Of a DNA stretch of 20,975 bases, positions 15,436 to 20,975 are shown one piece after another (position 1 is the first letter of the stretch; the number at the start of each line of letters is the position of its first letter). The translations under genes and the position numbers were made by a program. The stretch covers positions 21,495 through 42,469 of the forward strand of contig PBVO01000042.1 in the NCBI GenBank assembly GCA_002729015.1. The letters run 5' to 3'. This stretch comes from Candidatus Poribacteria bacterium (lineage in GTDB: Bacteria > Poribacteria > WGA-4E > UBA9662). A model generated the notes under the pieces. That model worked only from the letters and a program-made list of their open reading frames with translations, made no database searches and was not told the DNA's origin.

Positions 15436-16740
15436 ATGAATAATCGAATTCAGATTTTGACGTCCTTATTTTTTTTAGTTTCACTAACATGCTCAACTAC
15501 TTTTTCGGCAGAAGTAGTGATTGTGACTTCATTTCCCAAGGACCTTTTCGATACCTATCAAACAGCATTTGAAGAAAAACACCAAGACATAAAACTGGTT
15601 TTTCGTTCCAAGAAAACATCAGCTGCAGTGACATATATCCGAGAGACCGCTACGAAACCGAATTCCGATATCTTTTGGGCTAGTGCTGTTGATGCGTTCG
15701 CTTTACTTAAAAAAGAAGATTTATTAGCTCTTTATACTCCACCCAAAGAATTAATCGACCAAACTGCAAAAACAATTGGAGACTACCCTATCCATGATCC
15801 TGACAGCTACTTTTTTGGTTTTGCTTTGAGTGGATATGGAATGATGTGGAACAATGAGTATATGAAAGCTTATCAACTTCCATTCCCCAGAGAGTGGATT
15901 GATTTAACCAAGTCTATATATCATAATCATCTTTCTATGTGTTCTCCTTCTCGTAGTGGGACCACCCATTTAACTGTAGAATCAATTCTGCAGGGGTATG
16001 GGTGGCAAAAAGGCTGGGCTTTGCTACTACAAATGGCTGGCAACATGACGGTTATTACCGAACGGAGTTTTGGAGTCCCACAAGGTATTGCGAGTGGTGA
16101 GTTTGGAATTGGTGTAGTCGTCGATTTTTTTGGTTTATCGGCTATATCAAGTGGCCAACCTGTTGGTTTTGTTTATCCTTCTATTACACCGATGGTGCCA
16201 GCTAATATTGCTCTGATCAAGGGAAGTCCGAACACTAATGCTGCCCAAAAATTCATCGATTTTGTAATTAGTCGAACCGGCCAAAATTTACTCTTTACTG
16301 ATAGTATCAGCCGTCTACCGATTATTCCTGATCTGTATGATCAAGCACCTAATGGCTTTCCTAATCCGTTTCAGATCGAAAAGTCAGTCCCATTTGATGC
16401 CGACTTATCTCAGAGGCGTTATGAGGTTCTTAACTCCTTATTCGACTGGTTTATAACTTTTCGGCTTCAAGAACTTCAACGGGCTTGGAAAGAAATTTAC
16501 AAAGCAGAGGCAAAGTTGGATAAGAAACGTAGCCGAGGTAAAGACGTGGAACAAATGGAAGAAAAACTCAATGAAGCGAGACAATTAGTATCACGGTTGC
16601 CAATTAATGAGGATTTGGTCAGTTCAATAGAGTTTAACCAGAATTGGTCGGGATCATCTAATCAGTATCAACAAACATGGGACCAAAAAGCAAAGAGTAA
16701 CTATAACCTAGCAAAGAAAATTGCCAAGTCAATTAAATAA
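15436..16740 (+). CDS. Periplasmic ABC-type substrate-binding protein (iron/phosphoglycerate PgtC-like type), orphan
   Basis: The 434-residue protein has a signal peptide (residues 1-25, cleavage after FSA) and then EVVIVTSFPKDLFDTYQTAFEEKH, the usual start of family 1 extracellular solute-binding proteins. SDIFWASAVDAFALLKKEDLL (77-97), GFALSGYGMMWNNEYM (128-143), SMCSPSRSGTTHLTVESILQ (167-186) and FVYPSITPMVPANIALIKGSPN (245-266) match the Fe3+/phosphoglycerate (PgtC, FbpA-like) group. Residues about 342-387 form a predicted coiled coil rich in Lys, Glu and Gln. No permease, ATPase or sensor gene accompanies it here, so it may serve a transporter elsewhere or act as a sensor partner, as PgtC does. 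ATG 15436 has a weak GGA site. The ligand cannot be deduced. Confidence 0.85.
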   Translation: MNNRIQILTSLFFLVSLTCSTTFSAEVVIVTSFPKDLFDTYQTAFEEKHQDIKLVFRSKKTSAAVTYIRETATKPNSDIFWASAVDAFALLKKEDLLALYTPPKELIDQTAKTIGDYPIHDPDSYFFGFALSGYGMMWNNEYMKAYQLPFPREWIDLTKSIYHNHLSMCSPSRSGTTHLTVESILQGYGWQKGWALLLQMAGNMTVITERSFGVPQGIASGEFGIGVVVDFFGLSAISSGQPVGFVYPSITPMVPANIALIKGSPNTNAAQKFIDFVISRTGQNLLFTDSISRLPIIPDLYDQAPNGFPNPFQIEKSVPFDADLSQRRYEVLNSLFDWFITFRLQELQRAWKEIYKAEAKLDKKRSRGKDVEQMEEKLNEARQLVSRLPINEDLVSSIEFNQNWSGSSNQYQQTWDQKAKSNYNLAKKIAKSIK

Positions 16741-16937
16741 ATATTGGCTTCTATTTTGGTATATTGTCGATACAAGTTGTATAACCATTAGATGAAGAAT
16801 TCATCTAAGAGGTCATTTGGGGGCAAGTCGATAATTTTTCACTACTTTTGAGCATAAATGCAAACTACAATTGTCGTCGTTCAAAGCTAAGGAAGCCTAT
16901 CACCAAAATTTTGTCCTATAGATATAATATAGGGGTT

Positions 16938-16976
16938 GTTGCTGTTTCTCTATTTCAACACAACAGCGATTTTTTT
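16938..16976 (+). terminator. Candidate intrinsic terminator after the substrate-binding protein gene
   Basis: TTGCTGTT (16939-16946) can pair with AACAGCGA (16962-16969) with one G-U pair, and a run of seven T follows at 16970-16976. It lies about 200 nt beyond the stop codon, and its 15-nt loop is long, so this is a moderate candidate. Confidence 0.45.
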
Positions 16977-17045
16977 GACTAAACGAATATGAAAAATGTG
17001 AGCAACAGTCCCCTAACAGAATGATAAACGAAAAGACGAAATAAA

Positions 17046-17058
17046 GTAAACAGTTTAC
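17046..17058 (-). terminator. Weak terminator candidate after the surface/barrel gene
   Basis: GTAAA-CAG-TTTAC gives a five-base stem with a three-base loop about 50 nt after the minus-strand stop, followed on that strand by a T-rich stretch. The stem is short and AT-rich, so confidence is low. Confidence 0.25.
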
Positions 17059-17108
17059 GGTCATCGTAACTATCAATCAATCATGAACTAATTACGAAGC
17101 CAGACAAT

Positions 17109-20100
17109 TTACAATTGAGCCCTAACCTCCATTTCAGCTCGGTGTTCTGTTTTTTGGACTTCGGTTGCCAAGACGCGATAATTAAATCGCAACTGTAAAT
17201 CAGTATATTTTTCTACACGATAGTTGACAGTAAACTTAGCTTGATGACTAAATCCTGAATAAAAATTGTAACGGATGAAAGGTTGCCCACCTCGGTTTTG
17301 TCCATGCGCTAACTGATAAGACATATCAAAACGACCTTTTCCAACCATTGAATAAGTTAACCGATTTTCAAGAGATAAGGTCTGGGTATAAGCCGTTGCG
17401 TCATTAGTTACGCTGTCCGTATCTTTGGTCTGTTGATATATTCCGACCCAGTTAAGACGAAATTTTTGATTCAATTCATAACGAAGATCGAGTTCGTTTC
17501 TCTGTTCAATCTGATCCAAGTTTGATAGTTGCTCTAGAGATGAATTTAATTGGCCAATTCGGTCGAACAACTCCAAATCGTACCGCCATTCTGATTGCCA
17601 ATTTAGAGACAGCCTAACGGTTGGGTTGATAGTAGTCCTTAGATTCCAATTTCGCCCTTGATGTTGACGCTGTCGATTGTTAACTCGACGGTTTAGACTC
17701 CGATTTTCCACATAGTTGAAGTCCAAAGTGAATTTGGGTGAAGGAGAGACAGTGATTTGGTAACGTTGGTTATGCCGACCGTAAACTGTACGCTGAGACT
17801 GCCTTTGTTGAAGAAGATAAAAGGCCAGTTGGTCAGCGTCTTCTTGTTCTTCTGTTAGGCTGTGTCGCATCGAAAAGCTAACCCATTTCAACCAAATGGT
17901 CCACCATCTTTGTGATTCAATAAATGAAGGTGAATTACCCAACGAAGAGGAGCTTTTCCGATTCAGTGATTTAGGTGAAATTTGTGGTCGATAAGACCTA
18001 GGTCGCACTCGCAATTGTACTTTGGTGTCAATTGCCGTAACGGGTTTATCTGCTAGATTTTGGATGATTTTGATAAACTGACCTTTTTCATAATCTTCGA
18101 CATAGTGCAATTCGTCAATTTTGACATAATGACCTTCTCCTGGCCGGATTTGATGCCCAGTATAGGGATTAATATCAGTATAAACCTCTCTTCGTTTTGT
18201 CGCTAGCTTTTTGTCAAGTTCGTAGGTGAATTGAAAGTTAATGGCTCCATTCAGTGGTGTAACTCGACAGTTAATATCAGCTAATTGTGTTGTCGTGTCG
18301 GGAGGTACGGTGCTATCTGTACGGCCGTAATTTTTAAATCTTCGGCGAGACAAATTACTGGAAAAATTGACCCAACGGCGTACTTGAGAAAAGTTGCCAA
18401 TTGACCAAGTTTGTGCCTGAGAAGTTTTTAACCAGTCCGAAAGCATCAAAGGCCGGTTATCGACGGCCAGTAAAGTTTGTCTCGTTTGTGACCTCTCTTG
18501 TGCATACTTGTAATCGAGAGTAACTAATTTGTGGTATTGTAGGTCGACTTGAAGACGATTGATTTGTCTTTTTTGTGGGGACATAGGAGTCCCAGTACCG
18601 TTAATAGTTGGTTTAGAAAAAAGCCGCTCAATTCCACTATGAAGCCTTAATTCAGTATCCTGTGTAAGTAATTTCCGATATGATAAGTTTCCTTGTTGCC
18701 GGTATTTTTGGTTAGTGGTTGAAACGTTGGCAGATAATTTGCTGGAATTTTGGCTGTTGTATTGACTGAGATATAGGTGAGGAAGGCTTTTAGGAACCAA
18801 GTCTAATGCGAAATTATGAAACTCAGCATTTGTTTGCTTAGTTCTTGTTTTACCAAGCCCCCCAGTTAAGTTCATCCAAGTAAAAGGTAATAACTGAAGT
18901 TTTGCTGACAGTTGACGCTCATCAGTGCCAACATCTTCCTGCACTATCTGGCTGTTGGTTGTTGATTGACGTGTCCCTAGATACTGGTCGTCAAAATTAT
19001 GATTTTGGTATTGTGAACTGTATTGATATCGGTTTCGACTTTGGCTCGAGGCTCCAACCGGCCGATAATTAGACGTTAAATCATGATAGGTAAGATTAAA
19101 AACCAATTTGGGCTTTTCGCTCGAGGGATATTGAGTTGTTGAATGTAATTTCCAAGATCGACCATGCAAACGTGCGTCTTGATTTGACAGTGTATTGGTA
19201 TCGGTTGTGCTAAAAGCCATTAGCCCATCTAGTGTAGCTAGATCGGATAGTCCTAGCTGGGTTTCAATTCCCCACACAGTATGTTGCTGAGGTGCTATCA
19301 GGCTACGACTATCATGTTGATTCTGCCGTAGGTCTCGCAAATCTTGGGCTGATAGAAGTACAAAATTATCATCCAGATTGTCGTGGTCAGCTTCATTTGC
19401 ATAGGAAAGTCCAATTATTGCTGTTCTATCAGGTGTATGAAACAAACCCCGAAAGCCTTTTATACTACGTTGGTAAACTAAATCTTCAGGGATGTACTCA
19501 AAGTCAACTCTTATCAGGTCATTATTAGTAATAATATGTCGATTGGTAAATTCTATGATTGGATCGCCATAATCTCGGATTACATAATCGTTAGTTTGTC
19601 CCCGTCTCATCTTTTCGCCATTGAGCCAAACTATTTCGCTGTCAGCCTTGGCTACTACGAATTGCCCCTCAACATCTAACCTATACTGGCTCCGTCCTTC
19701 CTGGCCTTGTATAGTTTTACTCGTTGATAGGCCTTTGGGTACAGCACTTGGAATCAAACGAAATGACCCATAGCGAAAATCCCCCTCAACAAATACACCT
19801 TCCAAAGCCATCGGGAATTGAATTTCGGTGTTGCCAATATCGGCTATTAAGTCTCCCAAAGTACCATTGATAGTTGGACTAGTAATGCGAATTAGTTTTT
19901 GGTCAAAGTCTTGGATATTTTCAGTTGTTCCTTCAGGCTGAATGGGTAGATTTTGATCGGATAGCATAGCCACAACTTCTATGTCTTCCGAAATATTACC
20001 GAAGATATTAACCCGCAGTTCCTGGCTTTGGGACAACGACTGAGCTGTGCCGACTGAAACACCAAAAGTTTGTGAGCCTGCAACCTGTAGAGTTGGTTGT

Positions 20101-20534
20101 TCATTGATCGTTGTTTGTGAATCGGCTTTGAGTAAGTCTATTGGATCAGTCGCATTAGATTGATTTAATTCAGGTGAGGACGTTGTAGCTGGTGCTGACA
20201 AAAAATCTCTTTCATAAATGGGTGAAACTGGAAAAGGTAGCGTTTGGTAAATAACGGTTACTTTCTGGTTATTTACTAGGACAAGATTGAATTCGACTAA
20301 TCCTTCCTCGTAGTCAATTCGGTAATCTTGGTTACGTATTAGTATTTGGTCGTCAAGCAAAATTTGCTCAGTTTCTTGGATAATTGGAACCGATTTTAAC
20401 CGGATTTTTTTCGTCGATTCATCAATCTGAAACTGTTCATGTTTTTGAGTCAAAGAAAACACCTGCGACCATTTTTCTTGTTTTGACCAATTATTTGCTA
20501 AAAAAAACAAGATTAGCAAGGTAATGGACGGCAT
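17109..20534 (-). CDS. Large surface protein with probable C-terminal outer-membrane beta-barrel
   Basis: I do not recognise a named function. The 1141-residue product starts with a short hydrophobic segment (3-14). Two copies of a small beta motif, 'L(D/N)G..+.G.DY.I.Y..G.I.F....I......V.Y', are visible at about 57-99 and 301-348. Between them lies SQTFGVSVGTAQSLSQSQELRVNIFGNI (154-181) followed by LSDQNLPIQPEGTTENIQDFDQ (191-212), a signature I recall from large surface proteins of Poribacteria, Latescibacteria and related phyla. From about residue 350 to the end there are many alternating polar/aromatic strands with Asn-, Gln- and Arg-rich turns, as in a barrel. The last strands end MEVRAQL, lacking the usual terminal Phe. 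It starts 3 nt after the stop of the NHL gene, so translation is probably coupled. Confidence 0.65.
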   Translation of the reverse strand: MPSITLLILFFLANNWSKQEKWSQVFSLTQKHEQFQIDESTKKIRLKSVPIIQETEQILLDDQILIRNQDYRIDYEEGLVEFNLVLVNNQKVTVIYQTLPFPVSPIYERDFLSAPATTSSPELNQSNATDPIDLLKADSQTTINEQPTLQVAGSQTFGVSVGTAQSLSQSQELRVNIFGNISEDIEVVAMLSDQNLPIQPEGTTENIQDFDQKLIRITSPTINGTLGDLIADIGNTEIQFPMALEGVFVEGDFRYGSFRLIPSAVPKGLSTSKTIQGQEGRSQYRLDVEGQFVVAKADSEIVWLNGEKMRRGQTNDYVIRDYGDPIIEFTNRHIITNNDLIRVDFEYIPEDLVYQRSIKGFRGLFHTPDRTAIIGLSYANEADHDNLDDNFVLLSAQDLRDLRQNQHDSRSLIAPQQHTVWGIETQLGLSDLATLDGLMAFSTTDTNTLSNQDARLHGRSWKLHSTTQYPSSEKPKLVFNLTYHDLTSNYRPVGASSQSRNRYQYSSQYQNHNFDDQYLGTRQSTTNSQIVQEDVGTDERQLSAKLQLLPFTWMNLTGGLGKTRTKQTNAEFHNFALDLVPKSLPHLYLSQYNSQNSSKLSANVSTTNQKYRQQGNLSYRKLLTQDTELRLHSGIERLFSKPTINGTGTPMSPQKRQINRLQVDLQYHKLVTLDYKYAQERSQTRQTLLAVDNRPLMLSDWLKTSQAQTWSIGNFSQVRRWVNFSSNLSRRRFKNYGRTDSTVPPDTTTQLADINCRVTPLNGAINFQFTYELDKKLATKRREVYTDINPYTGHQIRPGEGHYVKIDELHYVEDYEKGQFIKIIQNLADKPVTAIDTKVQLRVRPRSYRPQISPKSLNRKSSSSLGNSPSFIESQRWWTIWLKWVSFSMRHSLTEEQEDADQLAFYLLQQRQSQRTVYGRHNQRYQITVSPSPKFTLDFNYVENRSLNRRVNNRQRQHQGRNWNLRTTINPTVRLSLNWQSEWRYDLELFDRIGQLNSSLEQLSNLDQIEQRNELDLRYELNQKFRLNWVGIYQQTKDTDSVTNDATAYTQTLSLENRLTYSMVGKGRFDMSYQLAHGQNRGGQPFIRYNFYSGFSHQAKFTVNYRVEKYTDLQLRFNYRVLATEVQKTEHRAEMEVRAQL

Positions 20535-20537
20535 GGT

Positions 20538-20975
20538 TTATTGATCAGAAGGTATCGATTTTAAATCAAAAACAGAGATCGTATTACGCAGTAAGTCAGT
20601 AACGTAAAGGTAACGATCTTCGAAAGTTGCTACACCTGCAGGTTGATCAAATGGGCCGATCTCGGTTACGTAAGTACCTGTGGGTGTAAAAACTTTCACT
20701 GACTGCTTGTCTGTAACATAGATGAAATCGTAAGCTGCGATCCGGTTAGGATAGTGCAAGTTTTCAGACCATTGCATAATAAAGTTACCACTAAAATCAT
20801 ATTTTTTGATTCGCCCGTTTCCTGAATCCACTATGTATAAATTGCCGGTACGATCTGTAGCAACATCAGTGGGCTGATTAAATTGATTAATACCGTCACC
20901 ATATCGGCCACACTGAAACAGTAAGCGTCCGTTGGTATCAAATTTTAACCAGCGATGATGGCCTTGATCAACTAC
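20538..20975 (-). CDS. NHL-repeat beta-propeller protein (partial, N-terminus beyond the window)
   Basis: The open frame runs to the window edge. GTG at 20831 is an internal codon (the residues before it, GNLYI, and after it, VDSGNGRIKKYD, form one NHL motif). At least three repeats are visible: VVDQGHHRWLKFDTNGRLLF, then FNQPTDVATDRTGNLYIVDS with GRIKKYDFSGNFIMQW, and QPAGVATFEDRYLYVTDLLR with NTISVFDL. Such propellers usually bind proteins or glycans and often act outside the cytoplasm. The protein ends with TAA 3 nt before the start of the surface/barrel gene, so the two are likely coexpressed and may act together at the envelope. The function is unknown. Confidence 0.85.
   Translation of the reverse strand, partial: VVDQGHHRWLKFDTNGRLLFQCGRYGDGINQFNQPTDVATDRTGNLYIVDSGNGRIKKYDFSGNFIMQWSENLHYPNRIAAYDFIYVTDKQSVKVFTPTGTYVTEIGPFDQPAGVATFEDRYLYVTDLLRNTISVFDLKSIPSDQ

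Larger units (their letters stand above)
16741..17108. other. Convergent intergenic region with several hairpins
   Basis: These 368 nt lie between two converging genes and carry no supported gene. From 16915 to 17014 there are three nested or adjacent inverted repeats, one of them terminator-like, and a small palindrome at 17046-17058 may end the opposite transcript. Confidence 0.55.

Noticed and set aside
20538..20831. A complete small NHL protein starting at GTG 20831
   Set aside because: The upstream codons continue the NHL repeat in the same frame to the window edge, so the GTG is internal.

Overview
The window is a protein-dense bacterial chromosome segment with low to moderate GC. I see no tRNA, rRNA, CRISPR array, transposase or phage gene. 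The organism is Gram-negative: there are several exported proteins, a membrane-anchored periplasmic multiheme cytochrome c, and a large beta-rich protein that looks like an outer-membrane barrel. The DUF6178-like gene, the TPR multiheme cytochrome and the surface-barrel/NHL pair together suggest an uncultivated lineage of the Poribacteria, Latescibacteria, FCB or Desulfobacterota sort. That placement is inference from memory of the families, not proof.

Layout. (1) 1-1886, minus strand: the replication genes dnaN and recF (recF cut by the window edge), without dnaA next to dnaN. (2) 1887-2240: a divergent regulatory region with a good promoter on each strand and an 11-bp tandem A-tract repeat. 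(3) 2241-5711, plus strand: an exported class I methyltransferase, a lactonase-family beta-propeller and the protein AMPylase SelO, probably one transcription unit. (4) 5708-6307, minus: an AcpH-type ACP phosphodiesterase, convergent with selO and sharing a TTAA double stop. (5) 6469-8182, plus: two overlapping reading frames that together look like one DUF6178-type protein split by a frame change. (6) 8179-10935, minus: a 918-residue fusion of five membrane segments, a five-heme cytochrome c domain and TPRs, again meeting its neighbour through overlapping stop codons. (7) 11245-14363, minus: an exported GH13 cyclomaltodextrinase/neopullulanase-like enzyme and a GH43/GH32-like five-bladed propeller protein, whose promoter is overlaid by a strong inverted repeat. 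(8) 14803-16740, plus: a short DUF983 zinc-ribbon membrane protein and an orphan ABC substrate-binding protein with a C-terminal coiled coil, in AT-rich surroundings. (9) 16741-17108: a structured convergent intergenic region. (10) 17109-20975, minus: a translationally coupled pair, an NHL-repeat propeller protein (cut by the window edge) and a 1141-residue surface/barrel protein.

How the genes may work together. Apart from dnaN-recF there is no single pathway. The two sugar-related proteins form a small carbohydrate module, the NHL/barrel pair looks like an envelope module, and the cytochrome stands alone with no maturation or partner genes in view. The most unusual points are the split DUF6178 gene, the TM-heme-TPR fusion with a CX4CH heme site, the exported SAM-dependent methyltransferase, the palindrome on the GH43-like promoter, the repeated extended -10 motif TGNTACAAT, and the two convergent pairs with overlapping stops. 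I do not see a clear novel defence or mobile system.
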